Part shown: positions 37,168-48,965 of the stretch, piece after piece | Position numbering within the stretch: the first letter of the stretch is position 1 | Layout: every line of letters starts with the position of its first letter | Origin: Larus michahellis | Lineage: Eukaryota > Chordata > Aves > Charadriiformes > Laridae | Direction: 5' to 3' | NCBI RefSeq assembly: GCF_964199755.1 | Contig: NC_133906.1 | Location: forward strand, 11,284,001 to 11,348,000 | Length of the DNA: 64,000 nt | The notes under the pieces: model-generated | What the model was told of the DNA's origin: nothing | What the model saw: only the letters and a program-made list of their open reading frames with translations | Databases searched by the model: none | Program-made: the position numbers and the translations under genes

Positions 37168-39729
37168 GTAAGCAATAAACTGATAATGTTTTATTTTACT
37201 AGAGAAAACAAATTATTAATGCAAATGCTTTGACTTAAGATTTCTAGGTTTAAGGTCCATTCAGCTGTTTGTTTTGGTTTTACAACTCACAAATTATGGA
37301 ATTTGTTGCATACTTTAGACGCTTCTAGCCATATTTGAAAAACCCTTGTGTTTCATTGAGGGTCTTATATATATTAATTTGGAGGAAGGATGGCAGAAAT
37401 GTTTGCTGCAGTCTAACATTAAAGGCACGAACATAAAAAATCTGCCAGTTTTTCTGAACACATGAAATATGTAAACTATTATTCACAGGTCGGTCTAAGG
37501 CAGTACTTGTATGAATAATAATTTATTTTTTCACATAGGAAAACAGTGGTTGGTTTCATACAGACAATAAATAAATTAGATGCTCCCCAAAGGTAGCTGT
37601 AACACAATTTAACATAACTATCGAACACGTTCTCACACTGTGCCCTGAATACAGCTATTTCATTACTGGAAAATGACTTGGGAATTAAAACTGGTGCTCT
37701 GCATTGAGACAACTTCAATTAGAGACATTGCAGTTGCTGCACAATTTAAGATAATACAGTGTATGCTTACAAATGTAATTGTAATTTCTGGCCTCGCAGT
37801 CTGATGAGTTTTTAGGAAAAAGAATATGCTAATCCATGAAGAGTTACTAGACAAGCTAAAAAATGGTATATTCACTTGCAGCACTTCTGCTTAGCTTGCA
37901 TTTGTGTTGATGGAAGTTTTCTACATGTAGACATGTTAGGGTATATACCAAAATGTACGTCCATTGTTGCCAGTATCTTATTTTTGTAAAGTGCTGTATG
38001 TTGCATATTGATTAGATTTCCACATACGTGACAAGAAATCACTCCCTCCAGATTTCCTTCATGAGAATAAAAGAAGTGCAATTCTTGTTCAGAACAGAAA
38101 TCTGTCTACCCCAACGGACGTTCCCTGCAAGCTGCAGTGGGTGTTACTGGAATAATATAAGAAATTCCACAATATGCTGCAACAATGTATTTCGCAATCA
38201 TTCTGCAAATAATTCTGCATTATATAGAAGAGCTCTTCTTCTGTTTGCTTTAAAACCAATTCCTGATTCATTTTGTTATAATGAGATGCTGGGTATTAAT
38301 TATGTGCTATTCATATTCTTTATACCAGTCATGATTCCATTGGCCTCCGTCATATTTCCATTTAGTTCTCTCTCAAGTGAGAAGTTCCAGTCTACTAAAT
38401 CTCTCCTCATATTGAAACTGTTTCCTGGCTCTAATAATCCTTATTCTCTTATCTTTGTCATCAATTAAAATGCTATCATCTACTCTATACGGTGCATAGT
38501 TCATCCATATTATTGCTCATTTGTTTGTGGTAATTAGAGTAATTATTTGCAACTGTAGCACTATATCTGACTCATGTATAAGCGTATATCTGACTCACTG
38601 TATAAGTGAGCACCTGTGAAAGAGACGAGTTCCCCAGGGTTGGGCGTGGGTACCCTTCCTGCTGAGCTCATCTGCTCCTGCTAGCCAGGAGAGGTTTGGC
38701 AGAGGGGGGGGCGTGTCTTTCATAGGGCTTTTTCCTCTTTTTAACACCTGTTGCAGAAGCCGTTGTAATACTCTGCTTCTCTATCTAATCCAAAGGTTTT
38801 AATCTAGCAGCTTCCACGTACTTTCTCCTGCAGCTTAGATTATTGCAGAAGTTTTTGTGCACAGCTATTAATGTATATGTAGGATTTAGCAGTCACTAAA
38901 GGAAAAAAAAAAGTCTTCCAGGACTTCTGTTTGCTTGCTTTTAAGGAAAAGGTACACAAGAGACAAGGAAAAATACTTAATATGTGATTGCCTCCAAAAG
39001 TCAAGTTATTGTAAAAAAGCCAAGAATTCTGCTGATACAAAAGGTCTCCTAAGTGGATTTATCATCTCATCAAAATGGCTGCTAATCCGCTTTTCAGTTT
39101 GTTATGGATATGCAATGTGCTGCTTTGTCAAGCTTGTATTTATGGACATTTCCTTTTCAGATACTCATTTCTTTTTGTCATCTGGAGGGAGAACATTATC
39201 TTTATATATAATTTCCAGTGACTTAAAAAAAAAATCAAAAACCCAACCAACCAACCAAACCTCTCACCTCGCCAAAACTTAATCTATCCTTAATTGTAAT
39301 TGTACCTCGCTTTTCAGGAGCTTTAATTGAGAATCTACTATTAAGCTCTATTTAGGTGAAACCCATCAATTCTAATACTTTCTTTCTAATTAGCAGATTT
39401 TGCACAACATCAAATCAAGGAGATAAGTCCCCTATTCATGTGAATTTTTCATTAAACAAGAAGCAAATGGAATAATTCTAGCAGACATTTAGATATGGAT
39501 CAATAAATCTGAATAAACTGGGTTCATTTTTATCTTTTTTTTTTTGCTAGATTAATAAAGCCAAAAAATTAATGCTGCATTTTATTGCCTCTATAAATAG
39601 TTTTCTTGAGAGAACAAAAATCTACTTGAATTCTAATGCTACCTAGTTAATCCTTGGAATGCTGCAATTAAGATTAGATTCGGTGTGACTGAAAATGACA
39701 ATGTACCTCCCCATAATATTCTCCCACAG
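37168..39729 (+). other. C5orf47: C5orf47 intron 3
   Basis: This intron is about 2.56 kb. It includes a probable ancient antisense CR1/L3 fragment at 38330-38470. An open frame of 146 codons on the + strand (38028-38468) overlaps that repeat and is not called. Confidence 0.7.
38330..38470 (-). mobile_element. ancient CR1/L3-type LINE fragment (antisense)
   Basis: The sequence contains TCTCTCCTCATATTGAAACTG, then CTCTAATAATCC and TTATCTTTGTCATCAATT. This follows the order of the conserved antisense CR1/L3 segment (TCTCCTCATATGGAAGCTG, CCCTAATCAT, TTGTTGCCC). Divergence is high, consistent with an insertion much older than the avian CR1 copies elsewhere in the window. Confidence 0.5.
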
Positions 39730-39779
39730 GCAATGATCTGAACCAAAGTTCACAGAATGAGGCATCCTACCTGGACAGG
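39730..39779 (+). CDS. C5orf47: C5orf47 exon 4
   Basis: The exon is 50 nt between CCCACAG and GTATGT. It completes a Gly codon and encodes N-D-L-N-Q-S-S-Q-N-E-A-S-Y-L-D-R. Phase 1 enters and phase 0 leaves, keeping the ORF open. Sequence conservation with human is weak here, so this exon rests mainly on splice signals, phase and total length. Confidence 0.7.
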
Positions 39780-40181
39780 GTATGTATGCAGTCCATTAAT
39801 TGCCAAGCAAGCTTAAATGGTAAAACAAAACAATCATATTAAAAAGACGCACAGATATTTTTTTTTTATTAGTTTCTTATTAATAAGTACTGATTGTATA
39901 CTTCGGTGTTACTGACATGGGGCTCAAATGTTTTTCAATATTTCAGTCGTGTTTGGGAAGCAGAGGAGCTCTGTCCTCAGCAGGAAGCGCTGTGTGCATT
40001 GCCAAGGCTGGGAGGTGGATTTTGTCTTTTTATTGAGTTAAATCCCTCTGTGGTGGCATAAAGTAAAACCTGAAGAATCTGAATAGAGTCTGTGTCACAC
40101 TATAGCTGACTTTTTTTATATGAAAGAATGCACCACTTCACTATTTTGTCATCTTTTTTTTTTTTTTTTTTTTTCCCCTAG
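39780..40181 (+). other. C5orf47: C5orf47 intron 4
   Basis: This intron is 402 bp and ends in an exceptionally long pure T tract (40154-40174) followed by CCCCTAG. Confidence 0.75.
40154..40174 (+). repeat. 21-nt poly(T), polypyrimidine tract of C5orf47 exon 5
   Basis: An uninterrupted run of 21 T is followed by CCCCTAG. It serves as the polypyrimidine tract of the last C5orf47 intron and is likely to vary in length between individuals. Confidence 0.85.
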
Positions 40182-40208
40182 GAGGAGTCCATCTTTGGCT
40201 GGGTATAG
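40182..40208 (+). CDS. C5orf47: C5orf47 exon 5 (terminal coding, 8 aa plus stop)
   Basis: After the AG at 40180-40181 the frame reads E-E-S-I-F-G-W-V-TAG. It closes the ORF at 180 residues, close to the human length. The short terminal exon is supported by phase and acceptor strength. There is no independent homology over eight residues, so an alternative end remains possible. Confidence 0.62.
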   Translation, partial: EESIFGWV

Positions 40209-41018
40209 GAAGAAAATAAAGGAAGATTCAACCCAAAAGAACATATAAAAGTAGTGAGTGGTTTATTTTGATCTAGTTCTTCCTGAAGTTGGTGGCAAGA
40301 CTGCAAGAGATTTCAGTGAACACAGGTTCTTTGTTTGGCATATGTGCTTCTACTGTTTAAGAGGTTTGTTTTTTACAGTGGCTCAAACAGCTCTGTTGCG
40401 AGATATTTATTTCAAGTCATTAAGTCTAGTGTTTCACTTAGCTATTAGTTTTTCGAAAGCTTTTTAATGATCATAATATTGTGACAGTTTGCTTGCAAAA
40501 GAATAGAGATACACATTTAGCGTTGACTCTGTATTTATATCTATTTTTTTGTAGCTTGTCAGAATCATAAACAAACACAAATTCAGTAAGGCAGAACTCC
40601 ACACAAGATATAAAGAAACACTTTTTTTTTTTACTGATTTGAATAAATTTGACTTTATTATATTAAAATAATACACAATTACCCTTCTGTTCATTCATCC
40701 ATTTATACATGAATCTCAGCAAGTATTTTGAATATGAAACCAGGTAAATGTTTTCTGTCTTACCGTTCATCGTGAAGCACCCAATGATATCATCATAATC
40801 AGAAGGTATTGTTTATCTAGTTGACTTCAATAACATGATATAATATTCCTCTCTTTTGGAGTTTCATACTTGAACTCTTGGTTGACTGTTAAACCCTTTT
40901 AAACTAGTAAATTGAGTAAATGGAACATGAAGACTGCACAAAAATAGTATGTATGTGGATTTCATCTCTGCAGATAAAACATTCACCTGTCACAAGTGGA
41001 CGCCCTTGGTTTCAATAA
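40209..41018 (+). other. C5orf47: C5orf47 probable 3'UTR
   Basis: AATAAA occurs almost at once (40215-40220) and again at 41013-41018, the latter followed by T-rich sequence (GTTTTCTC). Either could be used. The UTR end is therefore uncertain. Confidence 0.45.
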
Positions 41019-44000
41019 AAGGATTGTTTTCTCATTGCATAATGTCTTAGTGTTTGCAGATATAATGACTGGAATGTCAGCGTGTTGAGCTTTAATAACA
41101 TGCTAGTGATTGTGTCATTAAGCAGCAAAGCATTTGTAAGGGTTTAATCTGTTTTCTTAATAGTAAAACTGCAAGCATATAACTGGAATGTGCCTTTTTG
41201 ATGACAGCTCTGGCATCAAGGTTCTTTTCTGATTTGTGGTTGAGTAATATTCCGATTTTACTTAAAATAGTTGACATTTCAGCTTGGAAAAGGAAGTGAG
41301 AAAGCAAAGTATTCAATCAAGATGTGATCATTTTTATGGCAGAGCAAAAATGTCATAGTTCTTTGGTATTTTCAAAATACGTGTTTGGAGTCACACTTTT
41401 CTTGGTGGGTTTTTGGGGTTTTTTTGGTACTAAGGGAGGTGATCAGCCCATTCCCACAGTTCTATCAACTAAATGGTTGCATGGAGAGTATTTAGTTTAT
41501 AATCCTGGATTGGAAATTGTAGAGTTGTTGCTCTAATGTTTCTTTTCTTGTAAATTACGGCTGCAGTTGGTACCGTTACTGCCACAGACTGAAGGGGCCC
41601 TGGAAACAAAGCTTTTCTTACGGGTGCATAATTGCTACTTTTACAGGATAGATGAGATACATTAACCTAAATCTCCAAATGAAATTCAGCCAACTCATTA
41701 AGATTCTTTGGATAAACATAGACCTTTGTCAGTGGCACTATGCTAAATCATTTTACAAGGAAGAAATTTTAAAAGATAAATATGGCCCTAGATCATCCCT
41801 ATCCATATACCTCTTACAATCTGAAAAGTCTGTACAGGTTGTTTGTCAGTAGCTGCCAGGGCTATCTAATAGCATTTTACCTGTGTGCTGCAGCCACTTC
41901 GTATGTGTAAATGACCAGAAGGTGCAAGGGACGACTCTGACCCTGTAAAATAGATTTGGCCTTTTGTTGGTACAGGTGTGGGGAATGGAGGGGTGGGAGC
42001 TCCCCCTTTGCGTGTTCAGGGACCAGTGAGGTGTGATTTAGCCCCAGCGCTGCCTAGCTTCAGTGGCTTTGCTGGATTTTGTGGGGACACAGAGTAGCCT
42101 GGGCTTGCATGCTGTGCTGCTCCCTTTTCACTCAGGTGTGATTTGAGGGGAAGGCCTACCCAGCACTGACTTTGCCATATGTCTTTATACTTGCTAACAT
42201 CCTGCTAACCAAGAGAAAGAAATCACTACTACCTGTTTTATTAATCCCAGGAAATCTGTCTTCTTGTTTGCTTGTCTTAGCCCTTGTCCAACATGCCTCT
42301 GTTCTGCCTTTGCTTCACTTCCAATAATAGTTCGAAAGGGATCTTATAGTTCAAATCACTTCAGGCCAGAACAGCTAATGCAGTGGGGCAAAAAGATATA
42401 TGCCGATTTAAGTTCAATTTCTATCTCTTTGGGTGATGAAGTCTAGCTGATTAACATAGGGACCAGATTTCAAACGTACTGTTGTGAACAAGGGTGGTGA
42501 GAGCAGCCAAGCTGCTGAAAATAGAGTCTGGAGAAAAACCTAGTTCAATATATACAAACCAGACCAGCTGACACATACACTATCACCATCCACTCAGACC
42601 CCTATAGTAATGTATTCTTTTCTTTTTTTTTTCTTCATATGACCATTTAAGTGTAAAATGCAGAAGAGGAAGTAATTGCTGTGTTGCATTAAAATATGCT
42701 TATATGATCCAAGTAAGTAAAATCTTCAACAAGAAAGAAAAAGGGTTGGCTTTTACAGGAAAAGCTTTATTTAAACCCTCTTTGTTAAAAGGACTCAGAA
42801 ATAAATAAGGGCATTAGATCATATAAGACTGAGATTCAAAAAAACAACTGACCCTCCTCTGAAGTCCTTAATCATCACTGCAGAACCAAACACAAGTGTC
42901 ATACCATCCTGCTGGGGTTCCTGGGAAGCAGTGTTGTTCTTTCACATTCTTCACAATGCATATCAGTTACCTGAAGTTTTTAATAACAAATCTCACTTGG
43001 AGTGTGAACCAAAGCAGATGTGCAAGTACAGAGGTCACGCTTTGTCTTTGCTTTGCCTTGTTCTCGGTACGTGATTTACCTTTCTACAGAAAACAAAAAG
43101 TCTAGCTTATTCTAAAAGTTCAAAAATTTTTCATCTCAACCCTATGAACAGTTGCCAAGAGATCTGAGGAGGTACCGTGCGGTATAGAGGTGGGAGGGAG
43201 CAGACGGGGCACACAGAGTAACAGAAGGCATTGCTGCTGAATTCCTATTATCTGTAAATAATAGTGCCAGCCGCTTGTCTCAAGATCTTACAGTTGGTCT
43301 GAACAAGTGTTCTTTTGCACTGTGTTTTCATAAATACAAATGACTCTATATGAAGGTAAGCAATGGAGGGTAAGGCCTTTGGTTTTTATATTGCTATTCC
43401 ATGCAAGTTAGAGATTTATTGGTAAAACAAAGCTTAGCTGGAAAGAGCACATCTGCTGGGCCTGAAATGTTTTGATTGAAGTTTATCCCAGTCAGTGAGT
43501 TCTTGCCACACTGAGCTCCCCTGCTTCCTGGAGCACTTTCTGGCAGGTCAGCCCAGAAAACACAGCCTCCTCTGTCCAGTGGTACCGAGGACTGTCCAGG
43601 GCTTGGGGGCTTTAAACTCCAGCCAGTGGTCTTGGGCTACTGCTTCCAACCCTCTGTAAAGCTAAAAGCAAGAAAATCCTGTGAGCTTGAACTCCACTTT
43701 GATTTCCATGTGTGGAAGCGCCAAGAGGCTTGGCTGAAGCAGGACTGCCGGAGCTCCTGCACTCCCTGATGTAGAGCTGTGACTTTGGGCAGACTTCCCA
43801 GGGTAGTCCTCAGCATCAAGGCTGCACTGGAGCCAGAGGGTCTTGGGTGCTCCCACAGCTACTGCGCAGAGCTGGCATTCGCAGATGCTGCCGCAACTGC
43901 CAGAGACCATGTCACTGATCAGCCACAGGCTTGGGAACTTGGGAACTGTGTTTTGCAAGTGTTTTGATGTTTCTGAGGTGACCTTTCTGGGAATTTCCAG

Positions 44001-46641
44001 TTTGTGGGCATTTTCAAAAGAGTTTGTTTCCTGCTTGATTTGGACCAAAGCCACCGATTCAGATAAAATCCCATTTCCTGCAAACTGGAGGCTTGGCTTG
44101 CCAGGCGGCTCTTCTGCTCGTGCCCCATCTGCTCTTGTGTTGTGATGAATCGGATTCCTCTGTCCTAACGGCGGAGGTTCTGCAGTCCCATGGCCTGTGA
44201 GGTTATCATAACTTGACCATTACAATGTAATCAGTCACCAGGGTTAGTAATATTTCATTGTTGATTCCTTCCATTAAAAGATTTCAGGTCTCAAGCAAAA
44301 CTTGAAAACAGGATACGGAGTTTCTAACATGGTCAGATTTTGGGAAAGTATAAGGTGACCTTTGTCTTCACTGAACATTTACATCCAGTAAATGTCTTTG
44401 TCTTTAGGGCCCTCTCTGGTAGTCAATGTTCACGTTTTAACTTCAAAGCTTCTAATACAATTTTGCATGGACTCTGACTAAAGAATAGCCTTCAGCAGGC
44501 AGTTCAATTCTGGTTGGGTTTTTTTGGGGGGAGAAGTGACTGAAAGCAAATTTGGGGCATATGTGACATTTTGTGCGTGCAGTAGGCCCTTAAATATAAA
44601 GCAAAAAAAGATGCAACTTTGATTTATAGCTCTTGTAAATAATTCTCAGTGACACGGGCACGTTTGTGTATTATGTATATTTTTCATTGCATAAGCACTT
44701 ATATAACTATGATGATAGGAATTTGCATAAAAAACAAAGCAGCCATACTTTGATGAGTTTAACTTTATAGGCTTTCCAGCAAATCGAAGTAGCAGGGGAA
44801 CCTATAATTTAAATGGAAGCTTACTTCATGAGGAAAAGAGCAAAATTTATTGAAGTATGTTAATGCCACCACAAATTTTTAGTAAATATTCACGGGAAGC
44901 TGCTCACTTGTTAGTGACGGCATCGCGGCCATCCGATCTGATGCAGAAAAATTCATGTTTGAAAGTTTCTGCCTGCCTGGTAGCTAGTGAAAAAATCAAT
45001 ATGTGTAGCTGCAGTTTCATTTTGTTAGAAACAAAAGATATGGAGGCCCCCAAGGAAAAAGGGAGTGTGTCTTGATCCAGAGAGAGACTGAACAGAATAC
45101 CTCCTGGAAGATGCTGAGTACTTTCACCTCCTGTTGACTGTGGCTCCTCTTAGAATGGGCTCCGTTGCGTCTTCTGTGCTGTATGTACGGAGCATATTAA
45201 TGAGAGGCTCTCTTCTTCTTTCTCTAAATTGTGAACCCACGTGTGTCTCATCCGAGTGGTTCAGCTGAACTGCGGATGTCGCTGGGCTGCTTGTGAACAT
45301 GTCTGATTTGCGTAGTCTCCCTGAGATCATGACTAGAATACGTTCTTGCTGTGAATGTGTGAAATTTATTGCACGCCTGGCATTCCTGCGTAGACAAGGA
45401 ATGGAGGCAGATTAAAAGAGCTGTGCAGGAAAGTTCACTTAAGCACTGACAAATGTTCCTTCTCTTTCAGAATCTTTGTGATCTCTTATATTTTGAAATG
45501 AATAATAAATTTACATGGCTTTTTTTCCTGTTCTGCTGTATGCTTATTTTCTTGTTCCTAATGTGTGTGTGACAGGAAGCCGGTGGCGCCGATGTAATTC
45601 TGGATAATGGATAAGTTCCTCCATAGCAATGACTACGAGCAGTTAACCCCAACTTAAAATGTACATGATTACTTTTTACACTTCTTGGTATTTTAAATTC
45701 CTTTAACTACATAGAGGGGAAAAATTCTTGAGTATGGTGTTAATTTGTCTGTGGAGTGATGTCCCAACGAAAAGAACAGAAGTGCCCTCCTTGCTTGACT
45801 CTGTTGGCCTAGACTGCGCAAAACAAGGGGGGATGAGCAGTAAGGTGCAGTTTGGAGCATGGAAGGCAACACAGAGACTTGTAACCTCTTTTGTAACTTC
45901 TTTTGTAACCTCTACAGGACTGCGGTTCATTCAGGCAAGGATTTTAGTGGTAATAGTCCCATATTTTGGGTTTAGGTGAGATTTTTTTCCCGTGTTGATG
46001 TGCTCTGTCTAGGTGTTACTTTCCATCCACGTCATGGTGTTTTCTCCAGGAAAACACAGATCTGAATTCTGACCGTATATATTTGTTAAGTCACAGTGCT
46101 GAGATCAGGGATGGAGTTGGTTTAAACCATCTCCTGAACTTGTGTACTGGTTTTTATTGCTGTTTTAAACTATCTTTGAAAGGAATTAATGTGAATGTTT
46201 GAGAACAAACCCGATCTTTTGGTAGCAGAGTCTGAGGTGGCTGATGTTCCTCCTAAGATTGCCCTACCTTGACTGCCTTGCCTGGTCTGACTTCCTGAGA
46301 CTTTGTCCTCACTTTGTGCCTTCAAGTGTTGTAGTTTCTCTTCTTAGTGATTTCTACTGCCTGTTCACATGTTTTCAAATACTTTCATTGAAAGCCTGAT
46401 CCCAGGTTTTCAATATATGAAAACAGATAAATATAAGGTTACTTAGAATAATGAACAAGAATACCGTAAGGAGAAATGCATGGAGTGCAGGAAATATATT
46501 TTTGTGGAGAGAGACAATAAGCATGAGAATTTCATAGATCAAGGAGCAAGTAAGTAAAATAACATTCATTAACATTGAAGAGAAGTTGATTTCTGTGTTC
46601 AGGCTTGAAGTTGTTACAGGTTGAACTACTCTGTGACTGAC

Positions 46642-46660
46642 TTTTTTTTTTTTTTTTTTT
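46642..46660 (+). repeat. poly(T) tract, 19 nt
   Basis: An uninterrupted run of 19 T is followed by ACAAGCTGCAG. No flanking element was recognised. Confidence 0.8.
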
Positions 46661-47194
46661 ACAAGCTGCAGAATTTACAATACAGTGAAATGTTATGCCC
46701 AAGCCCTATTACAAATATTATGCCTCTTAACGACAGCCAATAATCTTCAGTGTAAACTGATAATGAAAACAGTAATTCTGCTCTGATTTGTTTAACTGGA
46801 AATAGAAAATAATATATTGTGGGAGTCTTATTAAAAGAATAAAAAGAGGCATATATTTTTGTTGACAGAAGAAATAGATTGTTTATTCCTCTGGAGACTC
46901 ATGTTGCTCATATTGCTGCTTTGTCTTATTGCCAGTCACTGATCTGCTCTGTGTGGGTGGAAATGTCAGACTTTGCATTTGTGCCATAGGAAAATCTGTA
47001 TGTTACTCTTTGATTTGCCATATTCTGATGGTTTTGCTTTAACGTTGTCCCAAGAGAATGTTCTCTTTTAGGATCTTGCTAACTTTAGGCATCCATTTTT
47101 TTCCATAAAGCATCCTGCTATGTAAATCTATACCCGATAGTTTGTCTGTTTGTGAAAGCATTTTGCAAAGAGGTATTTTCAAACTGGAATGGGG

Positions 47195-47506
47195 CATACT
47201 GACCTTGGGGAGGGACTCTTTATTAGGGAGTGTAGCGATAGGACAAGGGGTAACGGTTTTAAACTGAAAGAGGGGAGATTTAGAGTAGATATCAGGAAGA
47301 AATTTTTCACTGTGAGGGTGGTGAGCCCCTGGCCCAGGTTGCCCGGAGAAGCTGTGGCTGCCCCATCCCTGGAGGTGTTCAAGGCCAGGTTGGACGGGGC
47401 TTGGAGCAGCCTGGTCTGGTGGGAGGTGTCCCTGCCCAGGGCAGGGGGTTGGAACTAGATGATCTTTAAGGTCCCTTCCAACCCGAACCATTCCATGATT
47501 CTATGA
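47195..47506 (+). mobile_element. CR1 LINE 3' fragment with ORF2 remnant
   Basis: The frame 47189-47458 reads D-I-R-K-K-F-F-T-V-R-V-V, then E-A-V-A-A-P-S-L-E-V-F-K, then W-W-E-V-S-L-P-R-A, the conserved C-terminus of CR1 ORF2. After it comes GATGATCTTTAAGGTCCCTT, then CCAACC and the terminal ATTCCATGATTCTATGAC repeat. It is in sense orientation, 5'-truncated and little diverged, so probably a fairly recent insertion. Confidence 0.95.
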
Positions 47507-48599
47507 CCTTAAGTAGTTACAAGGCTAGTTCATTCAGTCTCATGGGGGAAATGGAAGTTACTGGATGTAATGCCGAGGAGGCCATTGAGGGATTCAACAT
47601 CTCTCTGCACATCTCCCTCCACCACACTGCCAAAATTCTCAGATGGTGCCACTGAAAGATGTGCAAAATACATTTCTACCCTGAAAAGTCATAAGGTAAA
47701 AGACGCATCTGCTCACTTATAGCAGGTTCTCGCTGCCAGTACTCACAAATAAAAGTCTGCTAGTGGAAAAGTGGCTCTAACTGCCAGTGCTGGCAATGTT
47801 GAGCTGCGTTCTCTGGGTTATATGGAATATCTCCAGCAGAGTTTAGTTCTGTTTAGTTATCAGTAGATTTGCAGCTACATGAAAGGTATTTTACAGTGGT
47901 AGTAATGCACAAGAAGGAATGGGTTTCACCTCATTGCCCCTTAGCTATGTTACTCTGAAGAGTATTCAAGTATAACCAACAAAAGTTAATATATTAAACT
48001 CTGCGAGCATATCAGGGTGCTCAAGTGAGCAGACACACTGAGCAAGCAGATAACCTTATTTGCAACCTTATTTTTCATTGTGTAACCACACTTTCCATGG
48101 GTTTGCACAAGCGGTTCTGGAGATTTAACATCAGTGTGCTCGTGAAGTGTTGCTTAAGACATTCTCTGAAGTCAAAGGATCTGCCTAGGTGTTGTTAAGG
48201 TAGTATTTTGGCAGGATATTAGTTCCTAATGTGGATATGCATGAGAATGATTTGGTTTTCAGATCACAGAATGCATTTGCAAGCTATGAAGGACATCACT
48301 TTGCTTTTCAATGAAGAGCTCTCATGTCCCTTGGTAATTACCAGACAGAGGTGGAAAACCACAATGCCATTTCTATAGCGTTACAATGCAATGTTTCCTT
48401 TGCACTTTTTAATAATATTTCCTAGTGCCTCAGTTCAAAATAGCCATTTTATTGCCAGAGGAGCTAGGGTAATTCAAATGTGTGCATTCAGCGGAAGATA
48501 ACTATAGAGTCTGTCAGTCTCGTTGGACGGTCAAATCACTTCAGGTGATTTAATCTGTAATATATTGAAAGCTGGGAAAGAGTTGCTGCAATTGCACTT

Positions 48600-48965
48600 T
48601 CTTGCTTGGAGCACCTGCCATACAGGGAGAGGCTGACAGAGTTGGGACTGTTCAGCCTGGAGAAGGTTCAGGGGGCTCAGAGCCAGACTCTTCTCAGTTG
48701 TGCCCAGTGACAGGACAAGGGACAATGGGCCAAAACTGAAACAGAGAGGAAATGCCATGTAAACATGAGAAAAACTGTTTTACTATGAGGGTGGCTGAAC
48801 ACTGGAACGGGTTTCCCAGAGCACTTGTGATGTCTCCATCCTTGGAGATACTAAAAACCCAACTGGACATGGCCCTGAGCAACCTGCTCTTGCTGTCCTT
48901 TCTTTACGCAGGAGGGGTGGACTGAGTGGTCTCCAGAGGTTCCTGCCAGCCTCATTGATGCTGGA
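48600..48965 (+). mobile_element. older CR1 LINE 3' fragment
   Basis: GGGAGAGGCTGACAGAGTTG, GTTCAGCCTGGAGAAGG, GACAGGACAAGGG, GAACACTGGAACGGGTTTCCCAGAG and GGACTGAGTGGTCTCCAGAGGT follow the CR1 consensus order. The reading frame is broken, the final TTCTATGA repeat is lost, and divergence exceeds that of the 47.2 kb copy. It belongs to a different or older CR1 subfamily. Confidence 0.88.

Larger units (their letters stand above)
33659..40208 (+). other. C5orf47: C5orf47 orthologue, complete five-exon gene
   Basis: The coding exons are 33659-33938, 35532-35614, 37065-37167, 39730-39779 and 40182-40208. Together they give 543 nt, an intact ORF of 180 codons plus stop; human C5orf47 is about 176 aa. 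All introns are GT/AG and phases agree (1, 0, 1, 0). The recognisable conserved blocks are L-V-Y-V-x-x-F-G-S-H-x-C-G in exon 1, F-D-F-P-F-P and a lysine run in exon 2, and K-V-I-S-K-M-L-K-E-N-E-K in exon 3. The gene lies between CPEB4 and NSG2, as in human. Its function is unknown and I see no signal peptide or membrane segment. I believe the family corresponds to a Pfam domain of unknown function (DUF4680). Confidence 0.85.

Noticed and set aside
38028..38468. 146-codon open frame in C5orf47 intron 3
   Set aside because: Its second half is the antisense ancient CR1/L3 fragment, and the rest lacks any domain.
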